Source of the DNA: Termitomyces sp. T153
Lineage: Eukaryota; Basidiomycota; Agaricomycetes; Agaricales; Lyophyllaceae
Length of the DNA: 64,000 bases
Reading direction: 5' to 3'
NCBI GenBank assembly: GCA_018296165.2
Contig: JACKQL020000034.1
Span: forward strand, 372,001-436,000
The translations under genes and the position numbers were made by a program. How positions within the stretch are numbered: the stretch's first letter is position 1; the number at the start of each line of letters is the position of its first letter. Below are positions 53,611 through 64,000 of the stretch, piece by piece. The notes under the pieces are model-generated. The model did not search any database. It was not told the DNA's origin and saw nothing but the letters and a program-made list of their open reading frames with translations.

Positions 53611-54870
53611 AAGGAACTCTTGTCAGTGCAGCAAAGGGCTGCCAAGATTGTCACTGGTGTCCTGAGCACAGCTGCAGGTGATGTCCTTGATGTTCATGCT
53701 AATCTACTTCTCATAGATCTCCTCTTCCAAAAAGTCTTAGTGCGGGCAGCTGTCTGCCTCTCCTCCCTCCCTGCCTCCCATACACTCTATGGCCTAGTCT
53801 GCTCAGTAGCAAAATGCCTTGTCTGCCGTCACTGCTTCCCCCTCCACAACTCCTTTGCCTATACTGACATTGCCCCCTCAACCATTGAAACAGTCCTCTC
53901 ATACTAATGTCCTCTCAGCTATAAACCATCCTTCTCCACCCACATTGAGCCTGACAAGGATGCAGCTCTTGTCACTGCCCAGCAGATACACAACTATGCC
54001 ACAATGGTGGTCTACTGCAATGGGTCAGGCTTTGAAGGAGGGATAGGTGCATTGACCATGCTATACATAGACAGTGAGGAAACCTCATCACTGAAGTATC
54101 ACCTCAGCTTGGATACTGAGCACACCATCTACGAGGCCAAAGTCAAAGGCCTCTCACTTGGCCTTTACCTCCTCTCATCCTTCAACCACCAGCTTTGGGG
54201 ACTAATTGCTCTGGGCAGCAATAGCCAAGCCAGTATCTGTGTGCTTACTAACCAGTGCCCACACCTGGCCCACTATCTGCTTGACCAAGTCTACACAGCA
54301 GCAGAGAAACTCCATAGGAAGCAGGACTGCCTTTGTAGCACCTCTAGCAGATGTACCATGCAAGGCATGGATACAACAAAGCAACTCCACACCTGAGGTG
54401 TCATTTGACTTCAGGTACACTGGACTCCAGATCACATGGGATTTGCCCCCAACAAAAGAGCTGACCAGCTTGCCAAAAAAACCATGCAAGGCTCATTGAG
54501 TCCCCCTGCCAGCCTCCCAACATTCATCAGATCTTGCCCCCTCCCTAAAAGCATCCCAGCAACTCACCAAGCTGACCTTATAGCAATGCAAGTCCTATGA
54601 AAACAATGTTGAAAGAGATCCCCCTGATTTGCCAACATTCACAAGCTCAACAAGACCCTACTCTCTAGAGGATACCTCAAACTCATCAAGCCCCTTGACC
54701 ACTGGCAATCTGCATTGCTCATGCAGCTCCACATGGGCCACCTCCTTCTGAACCACCATCTCTTTTAAATCCATTGAGCCAAATCCCCAACCTGCCCACA
54801 CTGCCTAGGTCTAACAGTAGAGACTGTCCATCATTACCTACTCGAGTGCCCTCAATACTAATTTGAGTGC
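53608..54870 (+). pseudogene. LINE RNase H and C-terminal zinc knuckle
   Basis: After the linker (MKELLSVQQRAAKIVTGVLS) comes RNase H: VVYCNGSGFEGGIGALTMLY, where the family catalytic Asp is Asn (TGC-AAT, consistent with CG-to-CA decay), then HTIYEAKVKGLSLGLYLL with the catalytic Glu, and VHWTPDHMGFAPNKRADQLA near 54411-54470 with the last Asp-type block. The C-terminal CPHCLGLTVETVHHYLLEC near 54797-54853 is the CCHC-like knuckle common at LINE ends. Several stops are present. Confidence 0.82.
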
Positions 54871-55478
54871 CACATACACTTCACCCAACCATTGGAATAA
54901 AAAGCCAAGTTTATTACTCACATCTTATCCTCACCTACTGCTCTTACCCACTTCTTTAGATACATCAAGGCCACCAAATGCTTCCAAACCCTCTAGCCTG
55001 ACCAACCCCCCACATCTCGCCAACCCCCTCCAGCCCAGGCCTAGCAACTTACATCCACCCCAAATTGCACACTCCACGATGCTCAACCTGCTTGCCTGAA
55101 AACTTTTATTCTCACTAATCTACAATACACAGCTATTCTAATAATGGCCCTTGGCACCTGACCTGCCTCCTGCTACTAACCCTCTTTTTAGCCTGGTGGG
55201 GAACACAGCCCAGTTGCTCGTCCTTACCTCACTTGCCAATGCAAGCATTTATTGTTACAATCACTCAGCAGCATACCTCAACCACATCACTTTTTCAGGA
55301 TATATTAGGGGAGGGCAGTCTAAACAATGCTGAGAAATGTTGGCCTGCTCATTCTCCACGTATGCAGGGAGGTAGGAATTCTGTTGCTCTCATAGTCTAT
55401 ATAGCCTGTTTGTTGTACTGTGCAGCATGAGCACTAAGCATTTCATGCACGTTAAATGGAAAAAAAAAAAAAAAAAAA
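54871..55478 (+). other. LINE 3' untranslated region and poly-A tail
   Basis: There are no domains. The stretch is pyrimidine-rich and ends in a 19-A tract (55460-55478), the hallmark of target-primed reverse transcription. Confidence 0.75.
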
Positions 55479-55482
55479 CAGC

Positions 55483-58400
55483 TTGTAGGTGCTAGCGCTA
55501 ACACTATACAGAACCCAAGCAACATTTTCAAAGATATTTTGCTGATGTTTTTTTGCTATTGAAGAACCCCAGTTTTTGCTTGGATCTAATGCTGCTACCA
55601 CTAATGGACTTACCTTGGATAAGGCTCCTCTCACATCTGTCAACCCAGTTGAAGCTTATATTGATTTGCTGCCCCATGGAGAAGAGCCTGTGGTGCTCAC
55701 TGTTGCTAAGGATTCACAGTTGCTTTGTTCTGTCATGATGCTGATTGATGACAAAGAAGAAGTAGAATGCATCACTGACAGTGGCTCCCAGATTATTTTG
55801 ATGTCAGTGGAAATCACCAGCAACCTTGGCCTATCCTATGACCCCAACATTGTTTTGAATGTGCACAGTGCTAACAGTACTATGGATTGATTGCTAGGAC
55901 TTGCTTGCAACATTCCATGCACCATTGGCAACATTATGGTCTATTTGCAAATACATGTTTTACGATCCCCCACCTATGACATTCTCCTTGGACACCCCTT
56001 TGATGTGTTAACCTGAAATGTGGTCAACACTCTTAGTGATGTTGAAACTACTATAACTATTATGGAGCCCAACACTGGCATGTGGTGCACTATTCCAACA
56101 TTTCCATGCAGTAAATCAAAAAGAAACAATTGACAGAATGTTCACTTTGAAACAGAAGCACCCCATTGCTTTCATTGCCGAAGACATTGATGACAACAAT
56201 AGTGACACAGCAGTTGTTATTAGCTACAATCATTCAACTGGTCTAGCAACTTGTATAGCTTCTTGTGACTTGGACAAAGACATTGTACTTACTGATTCTA
56301 ACACACAGACAAACCTTGCCCTAGCATATCTATATGCTAGGACTAGCAATCTATCTGACTTTTCCCTTCCACCTCACTCATATCTTGTTTTCACTGATAC
56401 TTCTAATTCTTTGATTCTTGGACAGACTTTACCTCTTGATACAAATGATGCAGACATTTCCCCTACTTACATCAACATCCCTTTTTCTACTTAGTTTGTT
56501 GCTAACAAACCCACTAAGCAAAAAGGTGTCCAGGTAAAGAAGAAGTACAAGCCCATTGCTATGAAGACCAAACCAGTTGCCAGTCACATTAGCAAAGACT
56601 TTTGAATCAAGTGATACATTATTAGCAACCCATTAGTGACAATGCCACCACTCAACCCAAATCCACCACCATTTGTACCAACACAATGATTCACTAGCAA
56701 ATGTCAAGCAAAACTCATTAAAGACCACAACACAGGATTTCTCACTAACAATGAAATCAATGTTCTCATCAACATGGTCACCAAACAAGAAAAGGCTTTC
56801 ACTTGGGAGGACTTTGAATAAGGAAGTTTATGCCCCGACTTCTTTCTGCCAGTATGCATACCAATGATTCCACACATACCTTGGGTTCAGCACAATTGCT
56901 CCATACCCCCAGGAATAGAGAAGGAAGTATGTGAAATCATTTATGACAAAATCAAGGCTGGCATCTATGAGCCCTCAAACTCTGCTTATTGCTCACAATG
57001 GTTTTGTATTCTTAAGAAAAATGGTAAGCTCAGGATTGTACACAGTCTAGAGCTGCTAAACTGTGTCACTATTTGCCATTCTGGAGTACTGCCTTTCCCA
57101 GATCATGTCACTGAATCTTTTGCTGGATGCATTTGTGGCACCACACTCAATCTCTACATTGGCTACAATGAGTGACTCATTGACCCAGCTTCATGTGACT
57201 GAATAACATTCCAGACTCCTTTTGGTGCTCTTTGCCTAGTGACCTTGCCAATGGGTTGGACCAACTCTGTGCCAATATTCCATGACAACATCACCTTCAT
57301 ATTGCAGCCAGAGATCCCCCATAATGTACTCAGCTTTATCAACAACATTGGTGCAAAAGGACCCAAGGACTGGAAGATCATTAATAGTAAACCTGCCAAG
57401 CACCACACTAACCCAAATGTTTGCCTAGCATTATGGGAGGTCTTTGAACTTCTCAACAGAATTCTCCAGTGAATGAAGTTATGTGGCAGCACCTTCTCTG
57501 GTCACAAGTTAGTTTTTTATGCGCTCTAGCCTTCAACATCCTTGGACACATTGCATGCCTAGTGGTCAAATCCCTGACAAAAGTTGCTTAGCCCTGCTAG
57601 AGTGCTGGGGTCCTTGCAAGTTGCTATCAGAAGTCAAAGCCTTTTTGGGGACAGTTGGAGTTCTTAGGATTTTTTTCAAGAATTTTGCTCACCATGCCAA
57701 CAACTTAACAAAACTCACTTTCTGAGTTTGGCTCTGACCAGATCAATGCTCAGCAGAACCTCATTAAAGCTTTACAAGATGCTAAGCCCTTAGTTTCAAT
57801 TGATTATGAATCACCTGACCCCATCATCTTAGTGGTAGACACTTCCTATATTGCTGTCAGTTACTACCTTTGCCAGTGCACTAGCAACAACTGCAAAGAA
57901 TGCCACTACAACTGCTTTGGGTTGATTATGCTCAATGACAGAGAAGCCAGATTCAGTCAACCCATGTTGGAACTCTATGGCCTTTATCAAGTGCTGCAAG
58001 CTTTGCAAATGTACCTCATTGGCAACAAGAACCTTATCATCAAAGTTGATGCTTGCTGCATCAAGGGTATGCTACAGAACCCCAACATCCAACCTTCCGC
58101 TGGCATGATCCATTAGATCATGGCAATATTGATGTTCCACTTTGAACTTGTCCATGTCAAAGGAACTTCCCATGGCCCTGATGATCTTTTGCAACACCTG
58201 TTGTGACCCCTCTCCCAATGATAGCAAGACAATAGAGACAACTCCATGTATAAAGACTGGATCAATTGCTTGCATGGCTTTGTTCACCAAGTCCAGCTGC
58301 TGCTGCCACTCCTTTGCCAAGTAAGTATCCACAGCCTCACATTGACTGCTCCCTCTGGCCAAGTTCTAGCCTCTCCAGCCCTTAGCAACTTTTGTTAGCA

Positions 58401-59875
58401 ATGATAGCAAAGCTCCATGACTAGCAAACAGCAACAACATTCAGCCTATCCATGACAATGGCACCACCACCTATAGCAACATACCCCACAGTGCTAAAGC
58501 TATTGCTAGCAACACTCGCATACTTCTAGTCAAAAAATGGCTTAATGACCTTGTCAGACCTGAAGGCTTTAGCAACAATGAGTATGCCACCTTCATTCAC
58601 TATGCCTCAATGTTCTTTACCACTGGTGGCAAACTTTGGCAATGAAGCAGAGATGGCACTCACAAGCTTTTTGTTCCTACTGCCAGTTGCTTATAAGTCT
58701 TAAAGGCCATGCATGACAACTTGGGGCACAGAGGTCTTTTCACTACCTGCTCAGCCCTTCTAGAATGGTTCTGGTGGCCTCAAGTTAGTGCTAATATAGT
58801 GTGGTATATTTGGACTTGCCACCCCTGCCAGGTGCACCAGATGACTAAAGTTCTCATCCTGCCAACTGTTGCTATGCCAGCACCCTTGTTCAGCAAGATA
58901 TACATTGATACTATGTTCATGCCACCCTCCAATAAGTTCAAGTATATCATTCAAGGACATTGTTTGCTAACTCATTACCCTGAGTTCTGCATGCTTGCTA
59001 GAGAGAACACTGAAGCCATTGCCAAGTGGTTATACAAAGATGTCATCTGTTGCTGGGGGGCCCTTAGTGAAATTTTTACTGACAATGGACCTCCGATCCT
59101 GAACGCAGTCACCTACTTAGCAAAGAAATATAACTTGCACTATATTTGGATCTCAGGTTACAACAAGCACACTAATAGTATAGTCAAGTGACTTCATTTT
59201 GATGTTTGCCAAGCCCTCTTCAAAGCGGTTGATGGTGATTAGTCTAGGTGGAGTACAGCTATTTACTCTGTCTTTTGGTCAGAGCATGTTACAGTTTGCA
59301 AACACATGAGTTGCTCCCCTTACTACACAACAACTGATACCCACCCTCTGCTGCCTGCCAACATAGTTGAAGCAACATATTTGCAACCACCACCAAACTT
59401 GTCCTTATCAACAACAGACCTCATAGCCCACCAAGTGATTGATCTGCAATGTTGCTAAGAGAACCTCAACCACCTTCACAATAATGTACTTGGCACTCAT
59501 TGCCTAGCCACCATTTGCTTTGAAGCAGAACATGCCACTACAATCTGGGACTACAATTTCCAAGCTGTCAACCTTGTACTGATGAGGAACACTAGGATTG
59601 AAGTGATGCACAACAAGAAAATGAAGCCTCAATACTTAGGCCCATTGGTGGTAATCTCTTGTAACTGTGGTGGTGCTTAGATTCTTTGCAAACTAGATGG
59701 TTCAGTGCTGCATTGCCCCATTGCAGCCTTGTGCTTGGTTCCTTATTTTGCTAGAAAACACATATCAGTGCTTAGCAATGCTGTTGACATTGACACTTCG
59801 TGACTTTGTGAACTAGAGCAAACTGAACTTGTAGATGATGACAATGCTAGTGACAATGCTAGTGAGGAAAATTAA
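55483..59875 (+). pseudogene. Family-1 protease, RT, RNase H and integrase (D)
   Basis: The protease has an intact DSG (VECITDSGSQIILMSVEITS). The TGA after NSTMD follows, then the protease tail, LILGQTLPLDTNDADISPTY, and the RT: VPWVQHNCSIPPGIEKEV-like start, AYCSQWFCILKKNGKLRIVH, GCICGTTLNLYIGYNE, LPMGWTNSVPIFHDNITFIL and SFINNIGAKGPKDWKIINSK, where both catalytic Asp are Asn. RNase H and the integrase follow: HDNLGHRGLFTTCSALLEWF, CHPCQVHQMTK, KIYIDTMFMPPSNKFKYIIQ, IFTDNGPPILNAVTYLAKKY, then a TGA at the Glu block, where SIVK replaces SIVE. About a dozen stops are scattered. The frame ends in SEEN at the TAA 59873-59875. Confidence 0.88.
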
Positions 59876-60259
59876 AATCACACCCTTCACTAAGCCCTAG
59901 CAATCTTTCTTGACTTTGCATCCTGTCTCACTATACCATTTGCTAGTATTCAGAAAAACTGCCAAAATACCTTACAAAAATATTAAGTCCTTTTGTTTTT
60001 GTTACTCTTTCCTCTTGTTACCATTGTTTAAAGAGCCTTTCACAGACATTCTACTTTATTATTCTCTTGTTTTTAATGCTGCACTCTGCTGTTTGTTGCT
60101 AGCACTTGAGGTTTTTCACCATGATGATTTACTGAGCATTTTCCTCCATTGTTGCTAGCATCAAGTGACAGCCACTAGTGCATACCTACTTATTTGTCTT
60201 GCTTTTGTTTTGACTTTCTCTCTCATTGTTTGGACTGTTCAGGAAGTACTTTACATTTT

Positions 60260-60318
60260 GGGGCCCTTAAGGGGGCCAGTCTGTGATATACAAAACTGCA
60301 AAGCCCCTTAAGGGGGCT
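60260..60318. promoter_or_regulatory. Palindrome pair between convergent genes (D)
   Basis: GGGGCCCTTAAGGGGGCC at 60260-60277 and AGCCCCTTAAGGGGGCT at 60302-60318 are both intact. They have the same spacing and flanks as in A. Despite strong decay elsewhere in D, both are preserved; they contain no CpG. Confidence 0.5.
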
Positions 60319-60372
60319 AATCTATGTCTGTACTACAAAAACTAAGACTATATAAAGAGGGACTGACTATTG

Positions 60373-61361
60373 CTAGGCATTGAGGTCAGCATCATCATCA
60401 GGCAGCTCCCCCAACTCCCCCTTTTCAAATCCTCCTCTCTAACATTGTTCTCCTCCTGCCAGGCCAAGAAAACCTGACAGTTGCTGTGGTACCCTGCTAG
60501 AGTTGCCAGTATCCTCTTAGCAACAGTGAACCATGCCCTTGCTGCCACCAACTCCTCCTTTGCCACCTCCAGCTCCCTCTGAAACCTCTGCTTCACTCCA
60601 GAAGCCCTCTTGTTGAAGTCCAATAACAATGCCACTGGCATTAGTGGTGTTGGCCAAGCTAGGTCCTTGCCCAGCCACTCCAATTTGTTGTTCCCAACCC
60701 ATCACAGTGGTGTGCTGCTCTAGGTTTCCTAGCAAGACTGTTAGCAAACAATTAATTAGCAAAAGAAGCCACTTTCCTGTTGTCAGACTTTCTCCTTGTT
60801 CTTGCCCTTGTCCTCATCTTCCTCCTCAGTTGTGTCTACTGCCCCAGCCTCAAACTCCTCCTCACCCTTGACCTCCATATTGCTAGCCACTTACTCCACC
60901 TCAGCAACCTTCACCAAGGGAGTTGTCTCCCTCATCTTCACATTCTCCACCTCCTTCTCCCCCTTCTTGCTAGCAACAGTCCATGGTCACTTAGCACTAG
61001 CAACTGGCATCAAACTTGCTGCTTGTTTGCATGCCAAAGGCATGTTGTCATCACCATCATTGCTATTGCCATTGCCTTCCCTGTTGCTATGCTTGTCCTT
61101 GCTCTGCACAACCTCCTTACTCTTCTCCTGTCACCTACCCTTAGTGACTCCACTGCCTCCAACTGTTGCCCCATCCTGCAATGTAGGCAAGTTCAAGCTG
61201 GAATGCTTGACTTGTATGGGCTCTCCCTTCCTTGCCAACTCCCTCTGTTGCTCCACAAATGCCCGCACATTCTGTACCAACGCCACTCTTACCACTATCC
61301 TCCTGATGAACTTTCCACCAGTGGCCCTCAATGACTTACCACTATACCTTTCCTTGAATGG
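60373..61361 (-). pseudogene. Passenger gene, 3' half (D)
   Basis: From 61361 downwards on the minus strand, the exon-5 segment after the cysteine cluster (LRATGGKFIRRIVVRVALVQ, NVRAFVEQQRELARKGEPIQ, KHSSLNLPTLQDGATVGGSG) is followed by an acidic region. The last exon then has WEQQIGVAGQGPSLANTTNA-like sequence and RFQRELEVAKEELVAARAWF, GYHSNCQVFLAWQEENN, ending at the TAG 60375-60373. The TGA before the last intron is shared with A and B. The 5' half, including the cysteines, was cut off by element I and is not in the window. Confidence 0.85.
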
Positions 61362-62514
61362 TGATGTGCCTCTATGCTACCTAGTGCCATGCAGGAAACC
61401 TAGAAAGAGAATCTAACACTAGTCACTAGATAGGGTAGCTGGCAGTAGGAAGTTATTAGTTGAGGGCAAGTCAGTAACCATCCCAGAGAACAAGAGTGAG
61501 TGGGGTGATGAAGTGTGAAGGAGAAAGAGTCACTATTGCTAGCCTAAGTTGCTAGGTGGTAACAAGAAGTTGCTGACAGAATAAAACAAATGAAGACAAA
61601 TATGTTGCTAAGGCAAAGCAAACTTTAATGGTACAAGAGGAGTTGAATACAGAATAGAATGGTGGAGGGGGGGGAATGGCAATAAAGATACTGAACAGAG
61701 GATGAACACAAACTAGTCACTAACCACAGTTGCTAGCATTGCTGAGTCAAGATAACACTAAGTGCACCCACAGTTTGTATCACACTAAGTTGGAGTTGGA
61801 GTTGGCAAGACTTGTTGCTAAGTCATTGTCAATGAAGAGCAAAGGATAGAATAAGTGATAGAGACAAAATTAAATCTCAAACTGGTAAGCTTAGAGATAG
61901 AAGGGTTTGATTCAATGGGATTGGATCCAATGATGGAGGGTCTATGTACAGGCAGTATTTATACTGTTCCAAAGTATAGTATGGGAAAGTAAGCAAATAG
62001 TTGCCACTAGTAACAGCATCTGCCAAAGTGTTATGGTTCATATGAGGCATCAATCTGTAACTAAGTGAAAACTATAAGCAAAGTCTATGTGGCATATAAT
62101 TGCAATTAAATCCCAAAAAGAGCAAGTCTGATGTCAATACCTGAAGTGTAGATGCCATTCAAGTATGTTTGTAAGCTTGACAAGAAAACTGATAAGTAAG
62201 AAAATTATGCAGCTGGCAATATGTCTATATATGGGAGAAAGAAAGCTGCATTGTTGCCAAGGAGTCACTAACAATTGTTGCTAAGAAAGGTCTTGGCCTT
62301 GTTCTTCTAGACTCAAAGTCCAGACTCCACATGATGTTCCTCATGATTGGTAAGTCTTGTAGTTGCTAAAGTCACATGCAAAGGCTACATTGTTCCAGAC
62401 CTTGGGGCTAGGCCTCACATGCTGAGTGTTGTGACTCATGCCACATTGAAATAGTCAGTTGCTGCTAAGTCCAAAATGCCAAAATTGGTGCTCAGCAACA
62501 AATGGGTCTTATCA
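61362..62514 (-). repeat. 3' LTR of element I
   Basis: 1153 bp. In + strand order it runs from TGATGTGCCTCTATGCTACC to AATGGGTCTTATCA, with one TATA block near 61965. It belongs to the TGATAAG subfamily, like element A. Confidence 0.92.
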
Positions 62515-62522
62515 TCTTCCCC
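62515..62522 (-). other. Polypurine tract of element I
   Basis: TCTTCCCC on + is GGGGAAGA on the minus strand, directly upstream of the LTR start TGATAAG. Confidence 0.65.
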
Positions 62523-62684
62523 TATGTTGAAATCTTGGTCCTCAGTCAACCCAAAGTCTCATGATTGCTTGCTTGGTCTGTGCACCTAGATAAATGAAAA
62601 TAAAAGCAGCTGGCAATTTTGCTTGAACTTCATCAACACTCCCTTCTTTCATCTTATCTCCACCTTTATCTCAATCTTATTGCT

Positions 62685-64000
62685 ATGTCATCTGAACTTG
62701 CCTCTCAACTTAAGAAGATCACAATGGCCCATGCTTTCCTTGATCAGGTTGACTGCCTGCTTTCTATAGCCTGTGCATTGTTGGCAAAGGATCCTCACTT
62801 GGCAGTCACTGCCATATTCCAAACTTGGCTGCAATGGTTCAAGACTGCAGGAAGTGGGGTTGAGTGGCCAGAGTTGGTGACTGTTGAGAAGGAGTGTCAC
62901 CAGCTCTATGAGCAGTACAAGGGGGAAGGGTGGGTTTGACCTTTTGACGTACACTTCATAAGTTCTTTGTTTTCTCTCTCTTAGCAACAATTCTAATGAG
63001 TTTGCTAGGCTCCAGTCAATCCCTTGTTGAAGTTTTTGATAGATGATCTGATGGTAGGAATGACAGTAAGTGCCCTGGCAGTCACTAGTGGTAGCGACAC
63101 TGCTAAGGTAATGTTAGCTTTTTGAAGACTTGTTGCTGGATGACCAATTCTTCTTCTAGCACCCACTAGGTGTGTTAGTGGTGGCGAGGGGCAAGGAGTG
63201 GAGTAAGGACCATGGGAGTGAGGAGAGGGCAAATTGTGGGGACATTATGGAGGCCAGCTCCTCAACTCCCAAGGCTGCAGCTGGCAGTGTTGCTAAGGGG
63301 TTGGCAACATTGCCAAGAGTGGTGACAACTTCAAGGAGCAAAGGAAAGGGTAAGGGTAAGGGTAAGCTCAAGAAGAAGACAAAGAAGATACCAAAGTAAG
63401 TCTTCACATTTTTGCCAGCTCTTAGCAACACTTGCTAATTTTCTCCAGGAACAAATGGAAGAAATATTTTCTGACATGCACTTGGCAACTTTGCTTTGTT
63501 GGCAAAAGGCCTTGATGGTGGTGGATACTGGGCTGGAAGCCAGCATAGTATTGAAGAAGGCAAAAGAGAAAGTGACAGTGTTGCTAGAGAAGCAACAGGA
63601 GTTCAGGTGCACATAAGGACCAGTAAGTGCTTAGCATCTGTTGCTTCTATAGTCGCTAACAACTTCTTAATGTGACAACTGTTTGGCTGATAATGACCCA
63701 GAAGGCTGCTGGTACCCAACAGGGGCCCAGCCTTGTTACCATTGCAACAGTACTAGGAAGAGCTGCTCATACAGTGGAAGATCATCAAGGAGTACAGGTG
63801 GCAAGTTTGCCAAGAAGATAGCAGTGAAGGCAGCATCAGTATGGAATGCAAGGGCTTTTGTGGAAAGGCAGTGGGAGTTGGCAAAGAAGGGAGTGCCCAT
63901 TGAGGTCAAGCACTTGAGCTTGAACCTACCAACTTCACAGAAGGGAGTGATGGCTGGAGGGAGTGGAGTTGCCAAGGGTAAGAGCAAGGAAGTGGTGGAG
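62685..64000 (+). pseudogene. Passenger gene of element I (runs off the window)
   Basis: It starts MSSELASQLKKITMAHAFLD and keeps AVTAIFQTWLQWFKTAGSGV nearly identical to B, evidence that the protein has been under constraint during spread. The six-cysteine cluster at about 63672-63770 (CDNCLADNDPEGC, CYHCNSTRKSC) has the same spacing. It continues with SKFAKKIAVKAASVWNARAF and ELAKKGVPIEVKHLSLNLP to the window edge. The copy is broken: a TGA in GWV-stop-PFDVHF, the first intron donor GTAAGT is ATAAGT, and the acceptor before the cysteine exon is altered. At the place where B has TGA after SLEK, this copy has CAA. Both derive from CGA by CpG decay on opposite strands. Confidence 0.85.

Larger units (their letters stand above)
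51293..55478 (+). mobile_element. LINE-type non-LTR retrotransposon
   Basis: A + strand element with an apurinic endonuclease-like domain, a reverse transcriptase with an intact FVDD, an RNase H domain and a C-terminal cysteine/histidine knuckle, ending in 19 A residues at 55460-55478. The 5' end abuts H sequence at a GTGTGGCC-CCCC junction. The sequence after the poly-A is family-1 copy D in the other orientation, so no simple target duplication can be read. RNase H in a LINE is compatible with the I/Tad1 type found in fungi. I do not assign a clade. Confidence 0.88.
55483..61361 (+). mobile_element. Family-1 copy D, 5'-truncated and cut by element I
   Basis: It starts inside gag-protease right after the LINE poly-A (LVGASANT-like sequence) and runs through protease, RT, RNase H and integrase to the intergenic palindromes and the antisense passenger gene, which is cut at 61361 by the LTR of element I. 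It is the only copy here that retains the whole RT region. CpG is almost absent. Confidence 0.87.
61362..64000 (-). mobile_element. Family-1 element I, 3' part only
   Basis: A minus-strand family-1 element entering from beyond the window end. Present are its 3' LTR, the polypurine tract and most of its antisense passenger gene. The left flank of the LTR is ATGG (61358-61361), which should reappear at the far end of the element outside the window. It interrupts the passenger gene of D. Confidence 0.88.

Noticed and set aside
51285..55485. Target duplication for the LINE
   Set aside because: The two sides are different parts of family 1 on opposite strands, so short matches at the ends cannot be interpreted.
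1..64000. Search for ordinary host genes, rRNA, tRNA or CRISPR arrays
   Set aside because: Every protein-like frame could be assigned to a retroelement or to the passenger gene, apart from one unrecognised relic. No CRISPR-like regular repeats and no foldable tRNA were found.

Overview
The window is a fungal (basidiomycete, most likely Agaricomycete) heterochromatic block made essentially only of transposable elements. I see no convincing host gene. The lineage is inferred from two features: short spliceosomal introns of about 40-60 bp with GTAAGT donors, and Ty3/gypsy pol proteins of a type I associate with mushroom genomes, with an integrase that reads DTMFMPPSNKFKYIIQG. Almost all copies are broken by stop codons of the TGA/TAG/TAA type. 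CpG is visibly rare except in the two youngest insertions, which points to methylation- or RIP-like CpG decay.

Four retroelement groups are present. Family 1 is a Ty3/gypsy-like LTR element of about 10.5 kb. Its LTRs are about 1.1 kb and read TGATRAG...ACATCA, and it makes 4-bp target duplications. Every copy that preserves the region carries an extra multi-exon gene, ANTISENSE to gag-pol, between integrase and the 3' LTR (the 'passenger'). Family 2 is a chromodomain gypsy element of about 6 kb with roughly 350-bp LTRs (TGTCAGG...TTACA). It makes 5-bp target duplications and has a Tf1/sushi-type self-priming signature. The third group is Ty1/copia (C1 and C2). The fourth is a LINE with endonuclease, RT and RNase H domains and a poly-A tail.

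Layout. 1-3265: decayed copia C1 (+). 3266-4574: tRNA-like/SINE candidate, an unknown coiled-coil relic and LTR-like repeats. 4575-42042: one copia element, C2 (-), whose reverse transcriptase gene is split into three pieces (5822-4780, 35715-35663 and 42042-41810) by two insertions. The first insertion is family-1 element A (+, 5823-35662) and the second is family-2 element F (+, 35716-41809). Element A is itself split by a solo family-1 LTR (11280-13267, holding a further 832-bp insertion) and by family-2 element E (-, 15246-32478). E holds family-1 element B (-, 15395-25886) in one LTR and another solo LTR (31191-32112) in the other. C2 > A > E > B is therefore a four-level nest supported by target duplications and by reading frames that rejoin. 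With insertions removed, A is about 10.6 kb (B is 10.5 kb) and E about 5.8 kb (F is 6.1 kb), which confirms the reconstruction.

42043-47861: truncated family-2 element G (-) with a CpG-rich solo LTR of another gypsy family in its gag (46246-47396, TSD ATCCT). 47862-51292: family-1 fragment H (-). 51293-55478: the LINE (+). 55483-61361: family-1 copy D (+). 61362-64000: 3' end of family-1 element I (-), running out of the window.

The feature most worth follow-up is family 1. It combines the antisense, intron-bearing passenger gene, whose protein has a Zn2Cys6-like cysteine cluster, with a short word (GTCGCTA and its CpG-decay forms GTTGCTA and GTCACTA) scattered through LTRs, coding sequence and introns of family 1 but hardly present in the neighbouring families. 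This resembles anti-silencing systems in which a transposon-encoded protein recognises a short motif accumulated in its own copies. That functional reading is a hypothesis.
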